Assembly: GCA_030268105.1 (NCBI GenBank)
Contig: BSDZ01000086.1
Span: 1,488,001 to 1,552,000 of the forward strand
DNA from: Volvox africanus
Lineage: Eukaryota; Chlorophyta; Chlorophyceae; Chlamydomonadales; Volvocaceae
Direction: 5' to 3'
Length of the DNA stretch: 64,000 bases
How positions within the stretch are numbered: the stretch's first letter is position 1; each line of letters opens with the position of its first letter. Made by a program: the position numbers and the translations under genes. Positions 36,484-49,400 of this stretch are shown in pieces. The notes under the pieces are model-generated. The model saw only the letters and a list, made by a program, of their open reading frames with translations, made no database searches and was not told where the DNA came from.

Positions 36484-39400
36484 ATGGCGTTGGACACAAC
36501 AGGTACATCCCCGGGGCATATTGCCCCAGGAAATGCACATGCTGCCGAAGCAGATCCAGCAGAGCAGACGGCAATTGAGGAAGCTTCGGTCATACACCTT
36601 TTGCGAGTTCTGGTATCGGAAGCCGCCCCTCCTGCAAAGGCGTCAGAGGACGCCATGGACCATCAATCCTCGACCGCAGGTCCGGCAGAGGATGTAAACG
36701 ACATTACCTGTGAAGAGGCAGGATGCCTGCTTTGGGACATGAGTGCTTCGCGACCCGTTGCACGGGTCATGCTCCGAAACCGTGCCCTGGAAGCGCTGGA
36801 GATCGTCATCGCACGCGAACTGCAGATCGTCCAGGATGCGGATGTTAGCGAAGCTGGTTTGCTGCCTGGTGTCGGGGACACGGTAACTCCTGCGGCGGGG
36901 TGGTCGAGCCCCGAAGACCGGCAAGCTGCTCAACAGCAGCAGCAGCGACGTCCAAACCAAAATGCACTACGAATTCTAGAGGTCTGCCTCGGCACCCTAG
37001 CTAACCTGGTTGTCACGCAGTCCTCAGCAGCTGTGGAGGTCAGCAGCCGGTCAGAGTTCCTGGCGTTGCTCCTCACGCCTCGAAATCCCGAGGATGATAA
37101 CCCTAATGACATCGTGCCCCCACCCGGGGGCGGCGCCTTGTATGTGGACGACGCACGTGTGCTTTCCGAGCTCTTCCGGCTCGTTAGTGTCGCATTGCGG
37201 TGTCAGGTACGTCTCCGAAGGAATGCGATGGGTTGCATTTCGCCGAGATGGATGTAGGTTTGCAGGGCCAGTTGCAGGAATGTATGCTTGCTCGAGTGGT
37301 GGTGGCAGAGACATAGCGAGGAAGCTTGGGAAGGGCGCTGCTGAGCCCGCGCTATCCCCGCAAATCACGTGAGGGGGTTATCGCCTCTCCTTGAAAGCTG
37401 ATGTGCGACTTTGGAAATCTTCTTCTTGGAAGATCTTGGAAAGGGGTTCTTGTAGTCATAGTGATTGAGCTCCTCCTTATTAACCCCTTTGATGGCAAGG
37501 CGCTATTTTTTTATTTCCCAAGGCCCACGAAAGATGCTGCTGATGGTATCCTTCACCATGCTGTCGGGCCCTTTTAGGTGCCAAACCGCTTGCCAGTTTG
37601 CTTTCATTGACTTCCTGTGACTGCAGGGCTTCCATGTCTGGCTTCGTGCCTTCAGCTCTCCGGCGGTACTGCAGCGCGTCATGTGGGTTGGCGCGGCAAC
37701 GGCGGATACGCAGCTGTTTGCGAGGTAAGGATGGTTCGACACAGTTCATGTCGGCCTTCAATGTGGCGCATGCATAGGTGTACTGCCTCGGCTTTAGCGT
37801 ATCTGATGCGTGGAGTCTCGTTCTGCGCATGCCAATCATGACCCATGCCTTTTCCTGTCGGTACTCACCGGACAGCGCGCTCGCATTGCCCCACGCTGTC
37901 TTGATAGCCACAGGACACAAGAGTGTTCTCAAGGAATGCCACCTTCCATACCATCTTACATGTAAAGTGAACACCATGACCACCCGAAAGACACTGGTTT
38001 TCCTTGATTATTCCGATTGGCCCGTCCATAGATTCCTGGACATGCTTGTGGCGCTGCTGCACGCAGCGTCAGGGTCTTTGGCGACGGTGGAAACCGGATC
38101 CGGCAGGGGCGCAACGTCTGGTGGCGATGTGGTGGCCACGGTTGCGGCGGACCCCAACGGAGCCGCGCAATCGGGCGCAGGCCGTGCGTGTTGCCGTGTG
38201 CTGATGGAGTGTGGCCTGATGGGGCTACTGCATCAGGTCTTACTACAGGCGCTGAGAACATGCATGCCGGCGGTGGGTTCTGGGAGAGGGGCAAGATGGT
38301 TTAGGAGCATGGTGGGAAGATGTATTGTACCACCGCGGAGGTGTATGGTATGCGTAATGTGGCGAGGACAAGGGCCGCATTCGGATGGCTTGGGCAAACT
38401 TTATACAGAACAGCGAGGGTCCCGAGGCCACAGGAGGTTTGCTAGTGTGCGGGAAGTTGCGCAAACGTTGACAGTAAGCAAGGCATTTCTACGTAGGCCT
38501 GCTGCTGGTGTGGCCGGGGGAGTTGCTATGCAAAACTTATATACCCAGCTTGGCGTTCTGTCTCGCCGTCTGGTTGTAGGAGGAGAAGTACAGTGAGCTC
38601 GGCGGGGCTGATGGTGAGGTATTTGTCAGCACGTTAGACAGTGACCGGCAGACCGTTGCCTCGCCACCCTCGGTTGCAAGCGGGCCAGCCGCAGGGTTGC
38701 TTGGAAGGCCAACATCAGCAGTGGCGGCAGCTGAGAGGGGTTCGGACGCCATCCCAGCTGCGGCGGCAGAAATCACACCCTGGAGTGACGGCAGCAGTCG
38801 CTTCAATCAGCCAGGCGGGGTAGCCACCTCAGTGCCTTATGCGCGCCCGGAGGACGCATTCCATGTCGTTCCCAGCGACGGTGGCGGTCCATCATCACCC
38901 ATCCATGATTCAGGAACGATAGCGGCGGCGGCGATGGCAGCGGTGACGGCAGCGGCGGCAGCCACGGGGCCAGTGCCGCTGAGTGATGATGCGGTAGACG
39001 CAGCTCTGCGGCTGATTGAGGTGGGTGTCTATGTTCCGGGTTGAGCAGACTAAACGCGACAGGACAGGGGGTAAGGGGCGCCAATCAGGATCTGCTCAAA
39101 TCGCCTCAATGCAAGTTGGAGATGAGTTTGGATCGGAAAGCCCTGGAACGTACCACAGCCTGTTCCAACAAGTGGCTAAGTGAGGCTGTGTCAGGGTTAT
39201 AGTATTGTGTCTTACGTCGCGCACGAATTACGCCTCGATTTCAGAAGTGCGTCTGCAAAGACGCTGCATGCATACAAGTAACCGTTATATGAAAATATCC
39301 ACGTCCGGTACTGCAACTTATGCTGTACGAGCGCCTGCCAGGAGCTCGTGAGCCCCAATGGCCCGCTTGTGGCACCTGGAGAGGGGTCGGAGTCCGCCTG

Positions 39401-40736
39401 GGGACGCGATGGGACTGGGGTTGCAGCGAGCGGCTCAAGCGGTGCGGAGGTGCTACTGCAGCTTCACGCGGAGAAGGGACTGCGGCCCGGGCTCTTGCAG
39501 CTGCTGCTGGGCCTTCTGCGATACCAGTACGACAGCATGCAGGTAATATTGCATGTTATACAATGCTTCATTATGGGTGTATTGTGACGATTGTGCAATT
39601 GCATGCGTCTTGTTGATGCTCACCTTGCGACTGGTGTGCGATGCTTCGCGCCGTTCAACCAGTACAAGTACCAGTACCAGTACCAGTACACGTGTACTGT
39701 GAAGGGTGGTCACGTGAACGAGCTTCTGGTCTCCATAGTTGAGAACTGAAGGCGGTCCCTGAATAATCATACCAAGCCCCCGTTAGTCTTTCTCCGGCCC
39801 ATGAGAGTGCTTGCGTTCGTAATTAAAAGCTGTTGCCAAATCAATTCCTTGAAGGACCGTAACGCATGCTCAACGACCTTGACTTCAGCTATAGCAATGG
39901 CAGGCACCACCTGATCCCCACCCTGTGGAATGAATCTTTAAAGTTTTTACAAGTCCCCTCGTGGGGGGCGGCCCGTACAATAATAACAGGTAGTTGAAGG
40001 GCTTTTGGTGGTTCTGGTGGATCTTGGCAGCGCAGTGCAAGGCTCTGTGGCTGCTTCTCCACCCGAGACTGCGGTTGCGGTTGCGGCCCGCCTAGTGGAA
40101 CTGCTCCAGGACAGCTGCTTCAGCCCCACAGATGGCACACCATCGTCCATCATACAGCTGCAGCAGGGCGCGTGGTATCTGCTGGCCGCTACATTGCGTG
40201 GCGCTCTGCTTGCGGTGGCAGCAGGTGCAGACACTGTTGAGCCGCCGTCCTCAGCTGCAGCCTTCAAGCGCACGGTGCGAGAAACGGAGCTGGCAGGGAT
40301 GAGCACGCAAGTCCGGGCGGAGGTACCGTCTGCAACAGCGACTATGGCAGTATGGAGGGCAAACTGGTCGTCTTTGGAGCGCTCCCTATCTGCGCTTCCT
40401 GCCTTGCCGCGCCCTGATGGTTGTCTCGGATATTCTAGGGCGTGCTTTGTAGCTGGGATGGGGCTGCTGGACGAGCTATGGGGTCCGCAGCTGGAGGCGG
40501 CAGCTGCTGGAGAGAAGGGGAGCGGCGATGGGGCCAGTGGCGATGAACAAGGTCGACAGAGAGATAAAAGACCGCGCCATTCATCATGTGCAAGGACGCC
40601 CACTGCTGGGGATACGGGGTCTCCATTGCATCGGGCTGGGGAGGAAGTATCTGGTTTCGGCAACGGCGAGTCATTAATGAGATTGGGCGCCCAATTGCAA
40701 AGAATGTTGAATTCCTTGGAAGGACATGCTTGTTAG
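36484..40736 (+). CDS. SAAL1-like armadillo-repeat protein
   Basis: Six exons: 36484-37206, 37627-37724, 38032-38236, 38580-39020, 39342-39542, 39990-40736; 804 aa, all joins in phase. The start is the first in-frame ATG (MALDTTGTSPGH). Residues ~25-270 are helical and ARM-like, with CLLWDMSASRPVARVMLRN and LRILEVCLGTLANLVV. These match the layout of SAAL1 (serum amyloid A-like 1), where a leucine-rich LWD block is followed by an LGxLxN helix; that match is from memory. The rest alternates Ala/Gly/Pro-rich insertions (residues ~350-490) with helices such as LLQLLLGLLRYQYDSMQ, so it is much longer than animal SAAL1 (~470 aa). Function is poorly known; a scaffold role is the most that can be inferred. 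It is convergent with the hydrolase gene downstream. Another ARM-repeat family remains possible. Confidence 0.72.
39659..39691. repeat. CCAGTA hexamer repeat
   Basis: About five units of CCAGTA with one variant, in intron 5 of the SAAL1-like gene. Confidence 0.8.
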
Positions 40737-41529
40737 AAGGAATTGAGCGATGTAATCTGTTTTCGGTTTTTCCAGGTTGTCTTATGAGAAACCAACCAAG
40801 TCATGCAAGGCCACAGGGTCGTCAACATTCCAAGTTATGTACATGGTGCGGATTTTGTTCACATGGGCACTGCATTACGGCTGCGGAGGAGGGCAAGTAC
40901 TAAACATTTTTACGAATGTCCATGGTCTATGAGTATACATGAACCATGAGCTTTGGTAAGCTGCTGTATGTACCCTTCGCACACTATGCTGCACACTGTA
41001 TATTGGAAGGGCTGGGCATCTAGTTGCACCTGGGTTTACGGCTCACCTGGGATTGGGACTCACAGCTTATCGGCCTCTTTGCCATATTAGCGCATGTTTC
41101 ACACGCATGTAGCGACGCATGTGTGGCTTCCCGATTCCCCTGACATTACGTGCATTCTTGTCTCAGGGACGCAGTCCTGATGAATAGTACTCCCCGCATC
41201 AGTGCAATGCAGCCTAGTCGACAGTCGAGTCAGCTGTGACCCCTTCATCGCCCATTTTCCCGTCGTCTGTATCGGGCGTTCAAAAGTGTCGATTACTCGC
41301 AGGTGTTAGGACTTATAAGGAGCCCTTAGGTTTGTGCTGCATGCTGGTCACCAGCTGCATACGGCGCCTTCTTTTCTGGGTGTTGCGAGAGTTTTCCTTC
41401 CGTGCCGGATATTCTACCAGGCGCCGGTGTCCAGGGCAGTGATCGGGATATTGGCCATGACGATCATCCCCTCCCTGCCGCTCAACTCAGGAGTGCATTT
41501 GCCCGTCACGTTGCAGTTTTGGTCATATG

Positions 41530-41534
41530 TGTAA
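41530..41534 (+). terminator. Candidate TGTAA poly(A) signal, SAAL1-like gene
   Basis: TGTAA lies about 790 bp past the stop at 40736. An earlier copy at about 40751 seems too near the stop codon. Assignment is by motif only. Confidence 0.35.
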
Positions 41535-41845
41535 TGAACGACAAACGATACGATACGAGGGCCCGAAACCAAAGATATGCGTGGACTGGATGCTATGCTA
41601 CGTAGGGAGTCATTACAGGGTGCCGCAGGGTTTCTGTGTAGCGATTTGTGCAGCAGGTGGTGTTGGTATAAGGAGGTGTGTGTAAGCATTGGCACTTTTT
41701 ACCATGTCGACATTAGTAGTGCTCGTAGTTGCAGTAGTACTCGTTTCCAGCAGAATCCCAATCCCTGATAGCAGGTCATCCAAGGCTACCTGGGTTATAA
41801 AATTTTTGCCTTCTGGTGGCTTCATCGGCCGCCCTCCGCCAAACC

Positions 41846-41909
41846 CCATCCATCCATTCACCCATCCAACCAATATCCATCCATCCATACCCATCCAATC
41901 CAACCCATA
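41846..41909. repeat. CCAT tandem repeat
   Basis: Imperfect ATCC/CATC tetramer array between two convergent genes. Confidence 0.8.
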
Positions 41910-41980
41910 CATGCTATCCAAAGAATAAATGGAAAGGCGCAAATATACATACCAACCATAATTATGCTATGTCTAACCAG

Positions 41981-41985
41981 TTACA
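41981..41985 (-). terminator. Candidate TGTAA poly(A) signal, GH5 hydrolase
   Basis: TTACA on the plus strand is TGTAA for the minus-strand hydrolase, about 370 bp past its stop at 42354. Confidence 0.35.
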
Positions 41986-42353
41986 TTATGGATATATATG
42001 TGTATATATACATATATGTACATGAACATCGCGTGTGCCTCCAAAATGATCAGGTCTCCCTTGTCCCAAATCATTCTATAAAGGAGACACTACATGGACA
42101 CCAACTGCAAATGGCTGTCATCGTCTGTGCGTGTGGCCTTCTATGTTGCCGCATGTTTCTGGACAGGGATCTCCCGGCATCTGATGACTTACCATACGAT
42201 ATCAAATACAAATACACACCGGCAGCAGTGGGTTGCCATTACTGCAATACTATTCGTAACTATCCTCCCAACGGGCTTAGCTGGCCTGAGCCAATAACGT
42301 TGCACCGGGAGCGCAACCGCACGCATTGTTGATGGAATCAAGGGGCGCATCAT

Positions 42354-44859
42354 TCAGGACCAGCAGGATCCCGGCTTGCAGCCACATAAGTTATCGCATT
42401 TGCAGCCACCCTGGCTCTGAGCGATGTTACATTTGTCGCAGGTGCCACCTGATCGCAGCACAGGCGCATTTACATGCATGGGCGTATCAAGCAGGAGTCA
42501 GGGAGGTGGTCGATCGAGAAATCAAGCATAATTGCCATACCCACTATTGTAGTGCATCCAGCTGCGGGATTCGGCAATCTGTCTCTGTATGTGTCTGTCT
42601 GTCCCTCGGTCAAATCATTCGGGAGAGAGCAAGTGCACGCAACCAGCCGGCAGGCAGCTCATATACTCGACGGAATCATCCGAATAAACTAGAGACTTCA
42701 CTGAGACTTCTCATCCTTCGTTCCCATGCTAGCTGCCAGCCACGCCACTGCTCCTTGTATTGATTCCTTGTCAGCTTCATCCAGCAACTAACAGCTGCGT
42801 GCCCTAGACGCGTGCTAGCTAGGACGCACGTGCTACTGCGCACCTCGTTTGTGTGACTGCGGGGATTTTTGCAGCGGTTTCAAGCATCAGCCGAATCGCG
42901 CGTGTGTTACTCACCATGCATCCTGTGAACCTGTCATATTTGAATTTCAGAGAGATCATTCCGTACGTACCCAGAGGGAATCGGCAACTCACCACCAGAG
43001 TTGGGTTTGCAATCACAGTTGTCATCGCACCAACAGCCACCACGGCACATCGGGACTTCACACTTGTTACATTTGTTGTTGTTGAAGGGAGGGGGGCTCC
43101 TCTTGGGGGAGCTGGGTGTTGGAGATGGTGGTCGATTCATGACCACGTTGGGTACCGGAGCACCTTCATAGGTCAACTCTGGCCAGGAGAAGGCTCCCTG
43201 CAGGCCGATGGCCGCCTTGGCTCCACTGCTGAGGACACTCCAGGAGGCAGTGTCGGTCGTGAAAACCTCGAAGTCGTCGTAATTGTTGGGTTTATTGACC
43301 TGCGAGGAGCGAGGTCCACCAGAAGTGGCGGACGGTTACGAGAAGGAAAGAACTTGGCGGGGTCGAAGGAAAGGTAATAACAACAGGAAAACATTGCTTG
43401 CTGATAAAATGGAAGGTAATGGATTGTGGCATTTCCGTCGTTGCTGGTCTGTCTGACTCCCCCCCCATCCTGTATATGTCCATCCATTAGACCAGTGTGT
43501 GTGTGGAAAACATCAATCCCGTTGATTGATAGCCTTGTGATATGCAGGTAAAAGCTTCCGTATGAACAGAAAATACGACATACAGATGTCTTGCTTATTG
43601 CATGTTTGTTGCACGTCCGCAATATTGATATTTCAAGTGCATTGATGCCTGCGGCCTGCTCGAGTTGATGATCAGGTCCTAATTCGAAACTCGAGAAACG
43701 CCCGACAGCTTGATTCGGTGGTTAGATGTGCATCCAACCAACCACCCAAGACCCCGATGACGTAGCCCCAGCTCATCCCAGCGATTTATTTCGAATTAAC
43801 AACCTTGATTCCTCTCCATGTTGTGGGTCCTCCCACACCTCCCACACCTTCCCACCTGCGGCCCTCCTACCGCACCTGCCACACCATCCATGGAATCCCC
43901 AAGTTCTGGAGCACTTCAATTTGACTCTTTAATCCCCCCGCCTTGGTGGACAACCCAGTGGATCCGAACTCCTCCACAACTACACGCTTGCCGTACGATT
44001 TAGCTTCCTGGATCACCGGGGGCAATGCACTGGCCCAGCTACTGGCATAATAGCTGTGTACGGAAACCACGTCGATGTACGGACATTTGAAGTGCTCGTC
44101 CAGGGCGGAGTCCCAGATGTCAGCCCCTCCGCCGGAAAGCACCAGCACTCCCGTCGCCAGGCGAGGTTTGAGCTTCGAAGCCCGGTCACATATCCAGTTG
44201 CGGTTGGGTATAACACCGTTGAGTAGGTGCGCCTGTCCCTCATTCTGAATATCAAAACCCAAGATAGCCTCGGGGATATTGCTCCAGGAGCGGTTGCCGA
44301 AGTTTGGGTTTCGATGGGCCACAATATAGGCGAAGCGACGGTCCATATCCGCAGCGGCGGCGGCGTTTTTGTAAAAGGCAGTCAGGTCATTGTCGAACGG
44401 TCGACTCCCGCAATCGCTGCTCACTGGAATTTGGTACTTCTGGACGTACGCGTCGGATGACCAGCAGCCGAGGGAATATCGGTCGTGCAATGCAATGACG
44501 AGTTTGATTCCGCGCTGTTGGGTTCGGAGCATCAAGGTGTCGATCATAGAGAGGATGGTGTCGTCGTAAACGCCGACAGGGCTTTCGACATCAGAGACGG
44601 CATAGTTGTTGGAACCTTTTTGGTTTACCAATGTCTGCATGATGAAGATACGCAGCGTCTTCATGCCAGCGGCTTGCATGGCGTCCAGGACCTGAATCTG
44701 GTCACCGGTGCGATATGCGTATAGGTAGTAGCTATTGGCGCCGCCAAATGACAAGGCTTGCGTGGGAACTGCTGCTAATGCTGCTAAAAAGCTGAGCGCG
44801 AAGAAGAAGCCCAGCAAGAGCCTGACGACACAGGAGAATGGTGACGTTCCGAATATCAT
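42354..44859 (-). CDS. Secreted GH5-type glycoside hydrolase, Cys-rich tail
   Basis: Three exons: 43876-44859, 42993-43299, 42354-42448; 461 aa, in phase. The ATG at 44859 opens a signal peptide (MIFGTSPF, then VVRLLLGFFFALSFLAAL), so the protein is secreted or in the wall. The catalytic barrel follows the GH5 (cellulase/mannanase clan A) order: YDDTILSMIDTLMLR, IKLVIALHDRY, GFDIQNEGQA with acid/base Glu207, VSVHSYY (His268), VVVEEFGS with the nucleophile probably Glu297, and PWMVWQ. The proton-donor motif is NEG, where most GH5 enzymes have NEP. After the barrel comes a linker (PPSPTPSSPKRSPPP) typical of volvocine wall and matrix proteins. It is followed by two copies of a Cys motif, CNKCEVPMCRGGCWCDDNC and CDKCNIAQSQGGCKCDNLC, each ending CxCKP. 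The tail may bind polysaccharide or metal; that is inference. The substrate is a beta-1,4-glucan or mannan by family. Confidence 0.9.
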
Positions 44860-46400
44860 TGTGTCTCGGCAAACAGAAAACTCAAGGGTCTGTAACAATA
44901 AGGCTTTTGGTCACGAGGGCTGCTTTCAGCCATGATCATACTCGGCGTGAGAAATAGCGATATGAAGGTGCGTTACTAGTACCAATTTGCGAAGAGGAAG
45001 CAGGTAGGAAGGTAGCATGGGCCGTCATACCTACGAAACAGTTTCAGTCAATGATCTGAACATGTCTAATTATCTTTAATTGTATTTTATTTTTAGTTTT
45101 AACTAACATGAGTTAATTTGTTGCGTTTTACGTAGTTTCCTATCTTAAATAAGAACGGTTGCCTTTTTAGTGGCCAACTAACCGAGGGGTATGTTGGAGG
45201 GGTTGAAAGCGGAGAAGGCCGTGCCGCAGAATCCATCCAATATGTCAAACCTCGATCACGCCGTTACGTAGATGGTAGTCCTGGATATATGCATAAGGTA
45301 ACCTAAGCTAGATTCTACTCGTGCCGATCCCCGAACCTTCCAAGCGCAACCCCCCTTCCAACGCAATGGTCCATGCTCCCGGGGGGGCCTCCATCCTTAA
45401 CGTTCCCCACAGGAGTTCCTTCCCCTAACTCGGCAGTGCTTTAAAAACACGCGATTACGACACCTCGGGAGCACCGCAGTATGTGCGGACCCCTTCTTAG
45501 GATGTGCGTTCCAAGCTCACCGCTCGTTAAAAGTTTACTGATTGGTACCTATCTTGGGAGGAAAGGAAATAGCCAATCAAAATCCTGGTAGAAGACGCGC
45601 CAGGGGATGGATTAATATGTATGTATTAATATGCATTGACCCAAATAGAATCATCCAGGTCCTCGGACTCGGTTTCAGCTGAATATGGAATAAGGGCGGT
45701 TGTAACAGTCCAATCAGTTGTGGATGAGAAGATAAAAGAAATCAGATGCCCTGTTAAGGTACCTTTCTGGGGAATTCCACCCTTGGCTTGGAAGGGAGAC
45801 CCAATCAAGACAACCGACCGTACGCATCCACGCAGACTTTTGTTCCTTCATCCTTTTTTTACCAACAATATCTCTTCTTCTACAAGAAATCATTCAAATA
45901 GTAGTGCTTTCAAGATAACGTAACTGCTAACCAGCAGACCCGCCGGGTCAATCGGGCTGCCGACGTTTTCCAGGTTTACAGGAGCAAATCAACGACTAAG
46001 ACGTTCGATCGCTGTAAAAGGTGCGTCATATATGCCCAACGATACCGTAAGTGTTTTGTTGAAGACCACCACTGTTCTCTTGCGCGCGCATAGTTTATTC
46101 CTTTAGCCTGTACTGGCCGGCCTGCGTGCATGCTGCGCGGATCAATTTCGTTATGCTGGCGCCTAATCATAAGGCCTCCCTAACGTATGGCCTCTGCAGG
46201 GAAAGATTTTGAAATAAGTAGAAGCCGCCGCAAATTGTCCATGTTCGTCAGCAGCAAGCAGCAGCAACAAGATCAGCAGCAACAAGATCAGCAGCAACAA
46301 GATCAGCAACAGCAGTAACAGCAGCAGGACAGGCACTAGCACCAAGCTTTGCCATCAACAACCTTCGTCCACACGTCAGCTTGAAGCATTTCGAAAAGGA
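44860..46400. other. Divergent intergenic region, no gene seen
   Basis: Contains the 5' flanks of the hydrolase (minus) and the leucine-rich gene (plus). The sequence near 45060-45170 and 45600-45640 is AT-richer than the genes. No convincing coding frame; a 15-bp tandem repeat lies in the 5' leader at 46257-46317. Confidence 0.45.
46257..46317. repeat. 15-bp tandem repeat, CAG/CAA-rich
   Basis: Three copies of the unit CAGCAGCAACAAGAT, then CAG/CAA remnants, just upstream of the ATG at 46401. A TAA interrupts it, so it is not a poly-Gln extension of that protein. Confidence 0.85.
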
Positions 46401-49400
46401 ATGTCGCTCCCCCAGCCTGAGGATGATGCAGAGGAGCTCAACCCGAATCCACCGCCATCGCATGTCTCAGTAGTCTCCTCCCTCTCGGCGGCATTACGTC
46501 ACACAGATTTTGCGGGCCGCTCAGGGCTGCATCGCCAGCTGGGTCAAAACGGAGCTCTCAGTCTTCGGGGGACATGCCGCCTTGCGCGAGCCCATGTGGA
46601 TGAGCTCATGCCCGCGGCCTGGGTGGACGCAGCGCCTCCGGGAAACGAGTCGCGAAAAGCCGATACGGCGCACAAATGGTGGCATGAGCAATGGCCAAAT
46701 CGAGCCATTCCACTTCTTCGGGCCGTCCGCTGCTGGCCCCGTTGCACCTCCCTGGTGATTCGTGCGGAGGGAGGCGGCGCTGAGCTTCTTCGACCCTTTA
46801 TGGAAATGCCTGCCACGACAGGCCATGGCGGTACGACTCCCTTCAGCTTACCCCAGGTCACCAGCCTGAAACTGTACGGCGTAGCGCCGCCATACGGCCG
46901 CGATGATGAAGGTAGCGGGTCAGGATGCTCTGGCGGCGGCGTGGCTTCGGTGGATGGTGTTCCGCCGCCGTCCATCGCTGCAGTCACTGCTGCAGACACT
47001 GCGGCGGGCCCGCCAGGGCGGGTTGCGTCGCCCAGGTCGACCCTGCTCACTGCTGCCCTAACCCCCTCCTACGCTACTGCCGTGGGTCGGCTGTTTCCCT
47101 GCCTGGAGGTGCTGCTGATACGGGGGGAATGGCGCCAAGAAGCCGATATCCCTGGACCACCCGACCACCCGGATAGCGGCACCGGTCGCCGAGACTCTCT
47201 CCGAGTTGACGATTCTGTTCAGCAGCTGATGGCCGCCATGTCGAACTCCCTCCCCCGGGTAAGCGACTCATCACCATCACCATTGCCATCACCATCACCA
47301 TTACCATCACCATCACCATTGCCATCGTCGTCACCATTACCATCACTATTGCCATCGTCGTCGTCGTCACCATTACCATTACCATTGCCATCACCATCAC
47401 CATCACCATTGCCATCACCATCACCATTGCCATCACCATCGCCATCACCATCGTCGTTGCCATCACCATCGTCGTCGTCGTCACCATTACCATCACCATT
47501 ACCATCACCATCACCATCACCATCGTCGTCGTCGTCACCATTGCCATTGCCATCACCATCACCATCACCATCACCATTGCCGTTGCCATCACCATCATCG
47601 TCGTCGTCACCATCACCATCACCATTGCCATTGCCATTGCCATCACCATCACCATCACCATCATCGTCGTCGTCATCATTACCATCGTCGTTGCCATCAC
47701 CATCGTCGTCGTGACCATTACCATCACCATTACCATCACCATCACCATCGTCATCGTCGTCACCATCGCAGCTAAGTGAGTGCGATAGTCGCTGGCCCAG
47801 CAGCCAGGCCAGCCGCGCCGCCGCTACCAGTCGCCTCCGCCACCTGGAGCTACCCGTCTGCTTGTTCCCAGGAGCGCATGTGGCAGTTTTGACGCAGCTT
47901 CAGCGGCTGAGCCTGGGCCTTCCTCAACGCACCGGTAATGGCAGCCCGTACGGCAGCCTCCTTGCGGGCCTCCCGTCTCTCGTCCAGCTTCGTTGGCTGG
48001 AGCTATGGGGTCGTCCAGAACGACCCTCCCGAGAGCTCTTGACGGCGCTGCCGGGTTGCCTGGAGTTGCTGCGACTTTATGGGCGAGAGCCGTCACTGCC
48101 AAGCAAAAAGGAAGGCGTTGCGGCCCACGATGTACATCACGATGGGAAGGAAGGCACCAGAAATACCCATACCCGTACCAGTGCTGATACGCCGCCGCTC
48201 TGGCAGTACGACTTCCGGCGGGGTCAGCTGTCTTTGCTTCGATTCGTAACGGTTTCGGATCTGGTGCGCAGCTGGCAGCCGTTAGCCGACCACTTGGATG
48301 CCGTACAGGCCCCAGCTATTGCAAACATTGACGTAGAGCGTCTGGTCCTAATATTGGTAAGGCATTGGGAAGTTGTTGGAATTATCGTTTGTTAGTTGTT
48401 AGTTGATTGGTTGGCTGCGGGAGTTTTTTGCGTTAGTTTGGTTGTGTGATCATGTCCCTGCGTTTCTTGTGCGTGGGCACGGTGGCATCAAAGCACCCGG
48501 CTGCATTTGGCGAATGAAGAGAAGGTGAAGAGTGTGGTCTGGTGCGGTGTCCCTTGCCACACCATATCGCATCTCACATCGCATCACATCGCAACGCAAC
48601 GCAACGCAACACGCCCCACCACACCACGTCAATACCACATCACTTCACATTGCGTCATCTCGCACTCCCTCTTTTCCTCCCTCTCCATATCCTCAGGCGG
48701 ACACCGCCGTCCTCTTCCACTCCCCCACTCAGATCATGGAGCAGCTTCTGCAGCTGCTTGCGCGGACGCGGCCGTTCAGGAACGAGTCATACAATATGTT
48801 GGAATCCGCTCATCAGCCAAGTGGCCCGGGCGCAGCCAATTCGTCCCGCAGTGCAGCGCTGCTGGGATCGCCGCCGCCGCAGCCGCCACCGATGCCGCTG
48901 AGACAAGAGCAGCTACAGAGCCCGCGGCCTGCACAGACGCACCAGCAGGTGCTGCACATCCAGCGGCTCTTTGTGCTGGGTCGTGCGAAGGGCGCAGCGG
49001 CGGCCGCACGACGGCTACTGGGTACGGGTTCAGTAGCCATAGCCCACCTTTCTGTCCTCCGCCAGGACGGTTTAGTCGCGGGGATGGAGGTCGGGGGAAT
49101 TTTCGATGGTGGTGGGGATGGAGCTGGTGGAGGTGGCGGTGTCGGTGGCGTCGGTGGCGTCGGTGGCGGCGTCGGTGGCGGCGTCGGTGGCGGTGGTGGC
49201 GCCGGTGGTGGCGGCGGCGTCGGTGTCGGTGTCGGTGGAGGCGATGGCGGCGGTCCTGGTCAGGTCAGCAGCCTGTCGGTGATCCTTCGTGTTATCGCCG
49301 AGGCAACTCCGCAGCACTGCCTCCCTAGGGAGCTGTGGCTGGAGGATGGACTGGCGTGTCTCATGGAAGGTGGTGAGGGCAGCGGCGTGGAGGACCAACA

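Larger units (their letters stand above)
40737..42353. other. Convergent 3' regions, no gene seen
   Basis: Holds the presumed 3' untranslated regions of the SAAL1-like gene (plus) and the hydrolase (minus). Candidate TGTAA signals face each other at 41530 (plus) and 41981 (minus). A CCAT tandem repeat and a TA-rich stretch near 41990-42020 are present. Open frames here lack motifs. Confidence 0.45.

Noticed and set aside
47074..47766. 230-codon minus frame of Met-Val-Thr repeats
   Set aside because: Produced by the CATCAC satellite; it has no start context or motif.
48532..48696. N-terminal extension of the large exon-3 frame of the leucine-rich gene
   Set aside because: The extension covers a GCAAC/CATCG repeat and a pyrimidine tract ending in a good acceptor at 48696; the phase-0 join to 48356 is better.
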